64,000 bases of DNA from Dehalococcoidia bacterium. GTDB lineage: Bacteria > Chloroflexota > Dehalococcoidia > Tepidiformales > Tepidiformaceae. The stretch covers positions 34,191 through 98,190 of the forward strand of contig JAJEIT010000026.1 of NCBI GenBank assembly GCA_022827945.1. The letters run 5' to 3'. The notes beneath the pieces were generated by a model, which saw nothing but the letters and a program-made list of their open reading frames with translations, was not told the DNA's origin and did not search any database. Shown here in pieces: positions 55,214 through 62,960 of this stretch (the first letter of the stretch is position 1; every line of letters starts with the position of its first letter). A program made the translations under genes and the position numbers.

Positions 55214-56877
55214 GGGCCGAACGCGACCTGCTGGCGCTGCTCGGGGATACGCCCTTCCTCGACCGGCTGGAGGCGGCCGCGCTCTCCGGCTGGTCGAGGG
55301 GCGCGGCCTACCAGGCCATGGAGAGGCTGGGGGAGGCGGGGCTCGTCGCCCCCCTTCCCCACGGCTCCGAGCTGATCGCCACCACGCAGCGCTACTCGCT
55401 CACCGCCGCCGGCTTGCGCCGCCTCGCGGACGAGGAGGGCCGGAGCCTGCCCGAACTGCTGCGCGCGCGGCCCCTCACGGCCCACTGGCGGCGGCTCCTG
55501 CTGGAGCGACTCGACGCCGTCGCCGCCGTCTACCGGCTCGCCTCGGCGATCGCCGGGGAGTCCTGGCCGCTGCGCTTCCGCTGGTACCGGGCGCAGCCGA
55601 TGGACGCCGCCATCGGCCTGCCGGACGGGCGCAGCCTCTTCCTCGTGCGCCAGGGCGGGACGGCCGACCGCACCTCCTTCGCCAAGCGCCTCTGGCGGCT
55701 GCGCGAGGGCCCGCGCCCGGGCGCGTACCTCGTGCTCGTCCCCGACGCGGTGCGCCTGCGCCACACGGCCCGGCTCATGGCGCAGGCGTCCGCGCTCGCC
55801 TTCCTGGCGCTGGAGCGCGACGCCGTGGCGGGGTCGCGCGCACGCGTCTGGCGCTCCGCGGCGGGCTCGCCCTGGCTCTCGCTCGACGAGGTGATCACGC
55901 ATGTCGGGGATCGTCGCGCCTGGCCGCGGGAGGAGCCGCTCGCCCGCGCGCCCGTGCCCCGCGATCTCCGTCCGGCGGGGTTGCGGCGGGCGCCGGGCCA
56001 GCTGCTCCCCGCCCTGCTCAAGCCCGCGGAGAAGCGCGTTCTCGGCCTCGTCGCCGACTGGCCCTGGATCGAGCCCGACCATTTGGCCGGGCTGCTGGGC
56101 GTCTCCGGCCGGCGCGTGGCGCAGATCCTGCACTCGCTCGAGGAGGCCGCCCTCGCGACCCGCGTCTCGGGAAGGCTCGTGCTCTCCGACCGCGGGCTGG
56201 CGCTGCTCGCGCGCCGCGACCGCTCCGCCGTCCACCTCGCCCTGAGGCGCTGGAGCGCGGAGCCGCTGGATTCGCAGGGGCCGCTCGCCTGGCGCAGCGT
56301 CTTTGGCAGGCGCAGCCGCCAGCTCCTGCGGACGATGGAGCACACCGCCGGGGTGCACTGGTTTCTCGCCGCGCTCGCGGAGCAGGCGCGGGAACGGGAC
56401 CGCGAGCTCGTCCAGCTCGACCCGCCCCACCGCGCCTCGCGCTACTTCCGCCACGGCGGCGTCCTGCACTCGGTCAACCCCGATGCCTTCGGCATCCTGG
56501 AGCGGGAGGGCGAGCCCCGGCCCTTCTTCCTTGAGTGGGAGCGCCGCGCCGTCAGGCCCTCCACCATGGCCGCCCGCGTCGCGCCCTACCTGCGCTACTA
56601 CGCCTCCCAGCGCCCCACCGACGATCACGGGCTCCGTCCCGACGTGCTCGTCGTCTTCGACGCCGAACTGGCCGCCCACCACTTCCTGCGCGTGGCCGCC
56701 GCCGAGATGAAGCGAGCCCGCGTCGAGATCCCGCTCCGGGTCTCGCATCGCGCGCTGCTGGAACGCACGGGGCCGCTGGGCGCGGCCTGGCGCACGCCGG
56801 GCGCTCCCGTATCCCCCGCGGCAGGGACATCCCCTGCGCTGCCCTCGCCCGGCCACGAGGGGCGCACCCGTGCGTAG
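55210..56877 (+). CDS. Replication-relaxation family protein
   Basis: A 555-residue protein with two winged-helix regions: the N-terminus (LLALLGDTPFLDRLEAAALS, YQAMERLGEAGLV) and a central one (KRVLGLVADWPWIEPDHLAG, QILHSLEEAAL). The C-terminal third (HTAGVHWFLAALAEQA, PRPFFLEWERRAVRPST) has the conserved Glu-rich strand of the replication-relaxation family (PF13814), which accompanies plasmid and ICE transfer genes. It probably binds DNA at the element's origin. It is intact, unlike its upstream neighbour. Confidence 0.85.
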   Translation: MRAERDLLALLGDTPFLDRLEAAALSGWSRGAAYQAMERLGEAGLVAPLPHGSELIATTQRYSLTAAGLRRLADEEGRSLPELLRARPLTAHWRRLLLERLDAVAAVYRLASAIAGESWPLRFRWYRAQPMDAAIGLPDGRSLFLVRQGGTADRTSFAKRLWRLREGPRPGAYLVLVPDAVRLRHTARLMAQASALAFLALERDAVAGSRARVWRSAAGSPWLSLDEVITHVGDRRAWPREEPLARAPVPRDLRPAGLRRAPGQLLPALLKPAEKRVLGLVADWPWIEPDHLAGLLGVSGRRVAQILHSLEEAALATRVSGRLVLSDRGLALLARRDRSAVHLALRRWSAEPLDSQGPLAWRSVFGRRSRQLLRTMEHTAGVHWFLAALAEQARERDRELVQLDPPHRASRYFRHGGVLHSVNPDAFGILEREGEPRPFFLEWERRAVRPSTMAARVAPYLRYYASQRPTDDHGLRPDVLVVFDAELAAHHFLRVAAAEMKRARVEIPLRVSHRALLERTGPLGAAWRTPGAPVSPAAGTSPALPSPGHEGRTRA

Positions 56878-57187
56878 GGCGAGGCCCCGCCTCCCGCGCC
56901 ATCGCGGCGACCCGGTGATCGCTGGCCGCGCCATGCGCGCGGGCACGGGGAGGTTGCCGTGCGACTTCCCCCAGCGCCTCAGGCGGCTGAAGGACCTCGC
57001 CGGCTGCACCTGGGATGACTTCGCCGAGGTGCTGGGCGTCGAGCGCAAGCGCGTTCTCGGCTGGCTCCGCGGCACCGAACCCCACGGGGGCGCCTATCAC
57101 AACCTGGTCAAGGTCGCCTGCCGCATCCCCGGTGGCCTGCGCATCCTCCTCGGCGAGGACCTCGTCGCCCCCGTGCGGGAGGACTGA
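56870..57187 (+). CDS. HTH-type small protein (gene A of a repeated pair)
   Basis: A 105-residue protein starting at GTG inside the end of the replication-relaxation gene. Residues about 35-75 form an XRE-like helix-turn-helix (QRLRRLKDLAGCTWDDFAEV, LGVERKRVLGWLRG). The end reads RIPGGLRILLGEDLVAPVRE. That C-terminal coding region recurs at about 58,332, where it precedes gene B. It is probably a regulator of the mobile element. Confidence 0.7.
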   Translation: MRRARPRLPRHRGDPVIAGRAMRAGTGRLPCDFPQRLRRLKDLAGCTWDDFAEVLGVERKRVLGWLRGTEPHGGAYHNLVKVACRIPGGLRILLGEDLVAPVRED

Positions 57188-57240
57188 GCTGATGCGGCGA
57201 CGGCACGCTCCCGCTTCGCGGCGACTTCGCCCTGGCGGTC
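57121..57240 (+). repeat. Direct repeat, left copy (end of gene A, start of gene B)
   Basis: About 115 bp with roughly 85 percent identity to 58332-58450. It runs from CATCCCCGGTGGCCTGCG through the gene A stop and ATGCGGCGACGGC, the start of gene B, to TTCGCCCTGGCG. Here gene B is cut off after a few codons by the protease/antitoxin-like pair. Confidence 0.7.
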
Positions 57241-57280
57241 GTGGCGATCAGGAAGGGGGCACGCCTGGCGCTGTTGGCGG

Positions 57281-57673
57281 TCAGGAGGAAGAGGGCTCCT
57301 CGGTGGTCGTGCGCTCGATGACGACGCGTCCCCCGGGCTCGACATCGAGGCACACGCTGTGGCCGTCGAGCAACCGCATGCCCGCAAGCGGCGCAGCGTC
57401 CGACACGTAGACGTCGACGGTCCTGGACTCACCGTCCAGGAGCACCGTGACGCGATGAACGTCGAAGGTCGCCTCGTGACCATCGGCCAGGAGCGCCTGG
57501 CTGGTGGTCACGAAAGGCAATCCCAGTTCACTCACGAGCACCCGAGGCAGGGTCAGGAAACCGTTGTAACCGGTGTCGATCACGGCTTCGATGTCCCGAA
57601 CGCGCCCCGCCGGACCGCTCACGGCAAGGGGGACGACAGGTTCGTAGGCGGCGTTGACGACGCCCTCGATCAA
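57281..57673 (-). CDS. Retropepsin-like clan AA aspartic protease
   Basis: A 130-residue protein with the aspartic-protease signature VIDTGYNGFLTLP (Asp-Thr-Gly, residues about 32-44), upstream strands VPLAVSGPAGRVRDIEAV, and a later hydrophobic glycine motif (LAGMRLLDGHSVCLDVEPGG). Such single-lobed proteases work as dimers. Its ATG overlaps the stop of the antitoxin-like gene (ATGA), indicating a coupled pair. The C-terminal tail is Thr/Glu/Ser-rich. Its biological role is unknown; a toxin-like or processing role is speculative. Confidence 0.82.
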   Translation of the reverse strand: MIEGVVNAAYEPVVPLAVSGPAGRVRDIEAVIDTGYNGFLTLPRVLVSELGLPFVTTSQALLADGHEATFDVHRVTVLLDGESRTVDVYVSDAAPLAGMRLLDGHSVCLDVEPGGRVVIERTTTEEPSSS

Positions 57674-57939
57674 CCCGCCCTCCGCACGGAGTTGCCCCCG
57701 AAGCTGTAGACCGCACGATGCCCGACCCGCACGCTCCAGACGTTGATGGCGCCTGGATACTGTGCTCGGAGGAGATCGGCTGCCCCGAGGACGCTTTCGG
57801 CAACGGCCCAGTTTCCGCTGTCGACATCGATCGACACGATCTCTCCGTGATGGGACATCTCGACCTGGGGCCGGATGTCTCGCTCATAGATCTCGTCGCC
57901 GAGACGGGCTGTCTCCTCAGCGGGGCGGCGTTCGGGCAT
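57670..57939 (-). CDS. Antitoxin-like small protein, copy 2 (paired with aspartic protease)
   Basis: An 89-residue protein (PAEETARLGDEIYERDIRPQ; SIDVDSGNWAVAESVLGAAD; INVWSVRVGHRAVYSFGG). The ATG at 57939 has AGGGGAA eight bases upstream. It overlaps the retropepsin-like gene by four bases. It is a paralogue of 52177-52446. I recall similar two-gene units scattered in other genomes, but no function is known to me. Confidence 0.78.
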   Translation of the reverse strand: MPERRPAEETARLGDEIYERDIRPQVEMSHHGEIVSIDVDSGNWAVAESVLGAADLLRAQYPGAINVWSVRVGHRAVYSFGGNSVRRAG

Positions 57940-58402
57940 CTCGCTGTTCCCCTGTCGCTCTGACTCCACGTTTAGAGGATAGCGCCCTCCGCAGGGCCGC
58001 CCAACCGCAGGGCCTCCAATCTTTCCCTTAGCCCGTCCGGCCCCGACAGGTTCCTCGAATGCACGACGACATCCAGGCCTCCAGGAATGGGAAGAAATCG
58101 GCATTCGCGGGGTCAATCGTGCCAAATTGCGGTGATAGCAATAAGAAGCTACGAACATGTGCCTTGAAGTCACCTGGCAGCAATACACGTGCCCGTAGCA
58201 TGCCGAAGGCAGAGGGAGGGCCGGCGTCGCCTGCGTTGATCAGAGCACGACCCTGCGTGGCCGGCTGCTGCGCGCGGCGCCCTGACGGTGCTGGCAGGAC
58301 GACCGACCGACCGACCCCACCAGCGGACCCCAGGCATCCCCGGTGGTCTGCGTATCCTCCTCGGCGAGGACCTCCTCGCCAACATGCGGCAGGACTGAGC
58401 CG
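57940..58402. other. Gene-free stretch between repeat modules
   Basis: No supportable gene. It contains the right copy of the direct repeat from 58332. GTGCCAAATTGCGG at 58,119-58,132 nearly matches part of the dyad at the recombinase junction (60,740-60,751), possibly by chance. Confidence 0.4.
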
Positions 58403-58450
58403 ATGCGGCGACGGCCACGTGCTCCACTCCCCGACGAGTTCGCCCTGGCG
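58332..58450 (+). repeat. Direct repeat, right copy (end of gene A, start of gene B)
   Basis: It matches 57121-57240. This copy has only the tail of gene A but a complete gene B. The two copies bracket about 1.1 kb containing the aspartic protease/antitoxin-like pair. Confidence 0.7.
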
Positions 58451-58648
58451 ATTGAGGCGATCAAGGAAGCCTCCGGGCTGACCTGGGAGGAACTGGCGCG
58501 CCTCCTCGGCACGAACTCCGTCAACCTCTGGCGCTGGCGCAACGGCGTGCGCCCCGGCGCCGACCACCTGCTCGCGCTCCAGGCCCTCGCGCGCAGCCTC
58601 GGTCTCGAGGACGTCCTGCCCGTCGCGAGCCTCGGCCCCGAGCGCTAG
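58403..58648 (+). CDS. HTH-type small protein (gene B)
   Basis: An 81-residue XRE-like protein: EAIKEASGLTWEELARLLGT and NSVNLWRWRNGVRPGADHLL form a helix-turn-helix, ending in a short tail. It starts at ATG, just after the gene A tail. Similar pairs of small HTH genes lie beside integrases. Probably a regulator. Confidence 0.72.
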   Translation: MRRRPRAPLPDEFALAIEAIKEASGLTWEELARLLGTNSVNLWRWRNGVRPGADHLLALQALARSLGLEDVLPVASLGPER

Positions 58649-58755
58649 GTCCGCGCACGGGGCTACACCGATGTAGTCGCGCGCGCGGGATTACCTCGCC
58701 CGCAGTCGTCCACCACGCTGACCATCAGACGCGCGTTCCGCGCGGAGCGGACGGG

Positions 58756-58959
58756 ATGGACGAGATGGAGACCGGCGGGCAGCCGAAGCGCAGCGGACGC
58801 GACCGCCGGGGCGCGCCGGAGCCGCGCGTGGTCGCCATCAAGTACCGCCCCGCCCCCGACGCCGAGGCGCGCCTGCGGCGCATTGCCGCCATCCTGCTCG
58901 ACCACGCGACCCGCGCTGCGCCGGTGGACGGGGACGGCGGGGAGTGCGAGGACCGGTAG
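58756..58959 (+). CDS. Hypothetical small protein next to recombinase
   Basis: A 67-residue basic-then-acidic protein: VVAIKYRPAPDAEARLRRIA then AILLDHATRAAP. Small proteins with the YRPAPDAEARLRR pattern lie beside large serine recombinases in other elements. It may be an accessory factor, but no function is known. The ATG at 58756 has no strong ribosome binding site. Confidence 0.5.
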   Translation: MDEMETGGQPKRSGRDRRGAPEPRVVAIKYRPAPDAEARLRRIAAILLDHATRAAPVDGDGGECEDR

Positions 58960-59118
58960 GACGGTGCGAGGCGTCGCCGGCGCGGCCGCAGCGTTGACCC
59001 GCTCGCTCCGGCCCCGCTAGGCTGACGGGGACAACGTGGCCCGGCGGTGCAGTCAACACCCCGGGCCGTGGCGCCCCCTGTATGAGCAGGTGACGCGAGC
59101 CGCATGGTACCGCTCGCA

Positions 59119-59143
59119 GACCCGCCCCCGCAGGAGGCGGGTC
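59119..59143 (+). terminator. Hairpin upstream of recombinase gene
   Basis: GACCCGCC at 59119-59126 pairs perfectly with GGCGGGTC at 59136-59143 around a nine-base loop and is followed by GTTTGTATTT. It lies 13 bases before the recombinase ribosome binding site and may insulate or attenuate recombinase expression. Confidence 0.6.
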
Positions 59144-59166
59144 GTTTGTATTTCGAGGAGGCAGCC

Positions 59167-60939
59167 ATGCCGCGAACGAACACCAACATCAAGCCCGAGA
59201 CACACCGCGCCGCCATCTACGCGCGCGTCTCCGACAAGAGCCAGGCCGAGGACGACAAGACCTCCCTCGCCAAGCAGGTCGGCGACATGGAGACCTACTG
59301 CGAGGAGCGCGGCTACACGATCGCCGCCCGCTACCAGGAAGTCGGTCGCGGCTGGTCGAAGAAGCGGCCCGAGTTCCAGCGCATGCTCGCCGATGCGAAG
59401 GCCGGCCGCTTCGATACGATCGTCTGCTGGAAGTCCGACCGCCTCAGCCGCGGGATGTACCCCGCCGCCGCCCTGATGGAGGTCGTCGAGGCGCACCGCA
59501 TCGAGATCGAGGCGGTGATGGACGCGATCGACATGAAGACGTTCGGGCTGATGGCCGCGATCGGCAAGATCGAGCTCGACAACTTCCGCGAGCGCGCCTC
59601 GATGGGCAAGCGCGGAGCGGCTAAACAGGGGCGCATCCCCGTCAGCACGGTGCCCTACGGCTACCGCATCGCCGGGGACGGCAGGCCCGAGATCGTCGAG
59701 CACGAGGGCGAGGTGGTACGCCGCATCTTCAGGCAGTACGTCCAGGAGGGGATGGGCGGGCTCGCGATCGCCGAGCAACTCAACAGCGAGGGTGTCCCCA
59801 CGGGGAGGTCCGCCCTGCGCTGGCACGCGCCCGGGATCAACCGCATGATCCGCAGCGAGACTTACAGGGGCATGTGGTGGTACGGCAAGGCACGCCACAT
59901 CGCCACCGACGACGGCACGCGCATCCACGAACAGCCCCGCGACACCTGGATCGACGTGCCCTTCCCCCCGCTGGTGGACGACGAGACCTGGGAGCAGGCG
60001 CAGGCGGTCCGGGCGCGGCGGCGGACCCACTCCCCTCGCAACACGAAGGTGTTCCACCTCCTTCAACACCTCGTCCGCTGCAGCGAGTGCGGGATGCTCA
60101 TGGGTCCCCTCGCGAAACGGCTCCGGACCGTCAGGCGTGGCGGGAAGACGTACCGCTATGAGTACGATCCGCCCAAGCGCTACTACCAGTGCTACGGGAT
60201 GAAGGCGCCACACTCGCTGCGCTGTCGCGAGCGTCCGATGATCCGTGCGGAGCGACTCGAGAACCTGGTCTGGGACGAGGTCAGGCACCTGCTGGAGAAT
60301 CCGAACCTGATCGTGGCCGGGCTCACGGCGCTGAACGGCGACGCTGACGGCGACGTGGCCGGCGAGGTCGAGCGCACGGAACGGGAGCTGGCCGGTGTCC
60401 AGGGGGAGGAGGACCGGGCCATCCGCCTCTACGTGATGGGCAAGATCACCGAGGAGCAACTCGACCACCAGCGCCGTTTCATCGGCGAGCGCCTGGAACG
60501 CCTCCGGGTGAGGCTGGACGAGTACCGGTCGCGAGCGTCGGCGCACGCTGACCAGCGCCTCGCGCTGGAGCGGGTCGTGGAGTGGACGGGTCGCGTTGGC
60601 GGCAGTCTCGACGACCTGCCCGACGAGGAGCGTCGCGAACTCCTCACCCTGTTACTGGAAGAAGCGACGATCGACGGCGAGAATAAGGTCACCCTCACGC
60701 TCGCTATCCCGCCGGATGAAGAGGCCGTTGAGGACGTTGTGCCAATTGCGGCACAAGGAACACCGATCACCGACCACTATTCGTTGGTCATGATGATCGT
60801 GCCCGAGGCCATGAACATGCCGCCCACGCCGTGGCAGACGCTGATCTTCGCGTCGGGCACCTGCGCCGGAGCCGTCCCCCGCATCTGGCGGACGCTCTCC
60901 TGCAGGGCGTACATCCCGTACATGCCCGAGTGCATGTAG
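59167..60939 (+). CDS. Large serine recombinase (integrase/excisionase)
   Basis: A 590-residue recombinase. The resolvase domain begins AAIYARVSDKSQ with catalytic Ser22. The recombinase domain covers about residues 165-280 (GYRIAGDGRPEIVEHEGEVV). The zinc ribbon is CSECGMLMG…YYQCYG…LRCRE, and a coiled coil spans about 390-450. The ATG at 59167 has GAGGAGG upstream. Residues from about 537 (HYSLVMMIVPEAM onward) are antisense of the thiolase gene, so the natural C-terminus was replaced by host sequence at integration. It would mediate site-specific integration of the island. Confidence 0.92.
   Translation: MPRTNTNIKPETHRAAIYARVSDKSQAEDDKTSLAKQVGDMETYCEERGYTIAARYQEVGRGWSKKRPEFQRMLADAKAGRFDTIVCWKSDRLSRGMYPAAALMEVVEAHRIEIEAVMDAIDMKTFGLMAAIGKIELDNFRERASMGKRGAAKQGRIPVSTVPYGYRIAGDGRPEIVEHEGEVVRRIFRQYVQEGMGGLAIAEQLNSEGVPTGRSALRWHAPGINRMIRSETYRGMWWYGKARHIATDDGTRIHEQPRDTWIDVPFPPLVDDETWEQAQAVRARRRTHSPRNTKVFHLLQHLVRCSECGMLMGPLAKRLRTVRRGGKTYRYEYDPPKRYYQCYGMKAPHSLRCRERPMIRAERLENLVWDEVRHLLENPNLIVAGLTALNGDADGDVAGEVERTERELAGVQGEEDRAIRLYVMGKITEEQLDHQRRFIGERLERLRVRLDEYRSRASAHADQRLALERVVEWTGRVGGSLDDLPDEERRELLTLLLEEATIDGENKVTLTLAIPPDEEAVEDVVPIAAQGTPITDHYSLVMMIVPEAMNMPPTPWQTLIFASGTCAGAVPRIWRTLSCRAYIPYMPECM
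60737..60756. repeat. Dyad at the recombinase-thiolase junction (possible att site)
   Basis: TTGTGCC at 60737-60743 and GGCACAA at 60750-60756 are perfect inverted repeats around a six-base centre AATTGC. It sits 20 bp before the thiolase stop codon at 60777. Serine-integrase attachment sites have such dyads, so it may be part of attR. Confidence 0.45.
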
Positions 60940-61913
60940 CTCAGGCCGCCGCCGTTCGTGTTGACCGGCAGGGGGCCGCCCGGGGCCGTGTTGCGCGCCT
61001 CGATGAAGGCGCCCGCCTCGCCCCGCCCCACGAAACCGAGGTCCTCGAGCCCGTAGATCGGCAGGTGCGCGAAGGCGTCGTAGATCATCACGTGGTCCAC
61101 GTCGTCGTGGGTGATGCCGGCCTCGGCGAAGGCCCTCGAGCCCGCGACGCGGAATGCGCGCGAGGTCGTCATGTCCTCCATCTGGCTGATCATCGGCGTT
61201 TCCACGCTCTCGCCGGTGCCCAGGAGGTAGACCGGCTTCGTGGGGAAGTCCCGAGCCCGCTCCTTCGAGACCAGGATCAGCGCGCCGCCGCCGTCCGTCA
61301 CCAGGCAGCACTGCAGCAGCCGGAACGGGTAGGCGATCATGCGCGAGTTGAGCACGTCGTCGACCGTGATCGGATCCTTGAACGTCGAGCGCGGGTTGAG
61401 CGCCGCCCACTCGCGCTGCACCACCGAGACGGAGGCGAGCTGCTCGTGCGTCATGCCCGTCTCCTTCATGTAGCGCAGGACGCCCAGCGTGAACATCGAG
61501 GGCGGTCCGCTCAGGCCGTAGGGCGCCTCGTACTGCCCCGCGAGGGAGGCGGGTGCGCCGGCGAAGCCGCCGCGCCCCACGCGCGAACGCCCGCTCTCGC
61601 CGTGCGTCACAAGCGCGACGTCGCAGAGCCCCTCGTTGATGGCCGCGGCCGCGTGCCGCACGTGCAGCATGAACGAGCAGCCGCCCACGGCCGTGCCGTC
61701 GACCCACGTGGGCGTGATCCCGAGGTAGTGTGCGATGGCGGCGGGCGCCTCGCCCGCCGTGGCCACGCCGTCGATGTCGCTCGGCGAGAGGCCGCAGTCC
61801 TCCATCGCGTTCAGGGCGGCGTCGGCGTGCAGCTGGATCTGGGAGAGGCCGGGAATGCGGCCGAGCTCGGTCGTCTCGGCGGCTCCGACAATTGCTACGG
61901 AACGGGGCTCCAT
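60777..61913 (-). CDS. Thiolase family protein (SCP2 type)
   Basis: A 378-residue thiolase-fold protein. The nucleophile candidate is Cys79 in AVGGCSFMLHVRHAAAAI; ISVCHGVGGMFMASGTIIMT is the C-terminal active-site loop with His. It is followed upstream by a DUF35 gene two bases away, the pair arrangement also seen at 33541-35326. It would thiolyse or form a CoA thioester, acting with the DUF35 partner. The 3' end is the insertion point of the island; the last residues TNE may be element-derived. Confidence 0.9.
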   Translation of the reverse strand: MEPRSVAIVGAAETTELGRIPGLSQIQLHADAALNAMEDCGLSPSDIDGVATAGEAPAAIAHYLGITPTWVDGTAVGGCSFMLHVRHAAAAINEGLCDVALVTHGESGRSRVGRGGFAGAPASLAGQYEAPYGLSGPPSMFTLGVLRYMKETGMTHEQLASVSVVQREWAALNPRSTFKDPITVDDVLNSRMIAYPFRLLQCCLVTDGGGALILVSKERARDFPTKPVYLLGTGESVETPMISQMEDMTTSRAFRVAGSRAFAEAGITHDDVDHVMIYDAFAHLPIYGLEDLGFVGRGEAGAFIEARNTAPGGPLPVNTNGGGLSYMHSGMYGMYALQESVRQMRGTAPAQVPDAKISVCHGVGGMFMASGTIIMTNE

Positions 61914-61915
61914 GG

Positions 61916-62332
61916 CTAACCTCCCACCGGCCGGAACTTCGGCAGCGATATCTCGTCCGTGATCGGCGTGAACGCGACCTCGACGGGCATGTCGAGCACG
62001 AGCGCCTCCGGCGTCTGCTCGCAGTCGATGATGTTCGTCATCATCCGCGGCCCCTCGTCGAGCTCGACGATGGCGATCGCGTGCGGGTCGGGACCGAAGC
62101 CCGGGGGAGGCCGGTGGTTGATCACGTAGCTGTACAGCTTGCCCTTCCCGCTCGCCGTGAAGTTCGAGACCGAGCGGCAGGCGCAGGCCGGACAGAACGA
62201 CCGCGCCGGGAAGATCACGTTGCTGCAGTCGTCGCAGCGCTGCAGGCGAAGCTCACCTCGCTTCGCCCCATCCCAGAAGTCCTGGGTTTCGGGTGTGGGC
62301 ACGGGAACCGGGCCCTTGTAGTCGTCGGCCAT
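61916..62332 (-). CDS. DUF35 Zn-ribbon/OB-fold protein
   Basis: A 138-residue partner of the thiolase. The zinc ribbon is CDDCSNVIFPARSFCPAC and the OB fold includes GKGKLYSYVINHRPPPGF and LDMPVEVAFTPI. The gene ends two bases before the thiolase start, so the pair is co-transcribed. The protein probably positions the acyl-CoA substrate for the thiolase. Confidence 0.92.
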   Translation of the reverse strand: MADDYKGPVPVPTPETQDFWDGAKRGELRLQRCDDCSNVIFPARSFCPACACRSVSNFTASGKGKLYSYVINHRPPPGFGPDPHAIAIVELDEGPRMMTNIIDCEQTPEALVLDMPVEVAFTPITDEISLPKFRPVGG

Positions 62333-62455
62333 GAAAAAGCCACCTCTGGCGTGGTTTGGCGCACGGGGCGCGCGCGTCAGCGCATCCTACGAGCTTCGCC
62401 GTAAACGTGGGAGCGGAGACGAGCCGTCTATGATGCCGGTCGGGAAGAGGGGACC

Positions 62456-62905
62456 GTGCCAGGCCAATGGCGCAGCATCTCCACAGCGCGCCGACCGCTC
62501 GCAGCCGCGGGCGCGCTGCTGGCTGCCGTGATTCTGGGCTGCGGTGACGGTGAAGACAGCGCACGCGTGTGCGACGACACCCTGCCCGACAACGCGCTCG
62601 TGATCGTGTACTTCCCCGAAGGTGGCGAAGAAGTCGAGAGCGGCTTCGAGGTGAGCGGTTGCTCCCGCACCTTCGAGGCGAACGTGCAGTGGCAGTTGAC
62701 CGGGCGAGACGGCGAGGTCTTGGCGAGCGGCCATACGACCGGCGGCGGCGTCGACGGGCCTGCGCCCTTTACCTTTTCCGTCGAGTACCGAGCTGCCGAA
62801 AGGCAGGTCGGGCGCCTCACCGTGTTCGAGGAAGATGTGTCCGAAGGGGAGGGCTTCCCCCCGCCTCGCGCGGTCGTACCGCTGGTCCTCGCTGCCACGG
62901 AATAG
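62456..62905 (+). CDS. Lipoprotein with Gmad2-type immunoglobulin-like domain
   Basis: A 149-residue protein starting at GTG. A hydrophobic segment (ARRPLAAAGALLAAVILGC) ends in a lipobox-like ILGC. The domain SGFEVSGCSRTFEANVQWQL through QVGRLTVFEED matches the Gmad2/bacterial spore germination-associated Ig fold with a conserved Cys. It is probably surface-anchored with a binding role. Confidence 0.8.
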   Translation: MPGQWRSISTARRPLAAAGALLAAVILGCGDGEDSARVCDDTLPDNALVIVYFPEGGEEVESGFEVSGCSRTFEANVQWQLTGRDGEVLASGHTTGGGVDGPAPFTFSVEYRAAERQVGRLTVFEEDVSEGEGFPPPRAVVPLVLAATE

Positions 62906-62960
62906 GGTCAGGTCTCGGGCCGGGGTCGTTGGAAGGCTCGGAGAATTGTCAGGTGCCGTC

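Noticed and set aside
54308..57100. Long minus-strand open frames opposite the coupling-ATPase fragment and replication-relaxation gene
   Set aside because: Arg/Gly/Ala/Pro-rich shadow ORFs; the plus strand carries recognisable domains and overlapping start/stop codons.
58119..58132. Near match to part of the recombinase-junction dyad
   Set aside because: Only about 13 of 14 bases match, with no surrounding symmetry or second end; insufficient to call an attachment site.
59053..60546. A 497-codon minus-strand ORF opposite the serine recombinase
   Set aside because: Antisense shadow: Leu/Asp/His-rich composition, no motifs, and the plus-strand recombinase is unambiguous.
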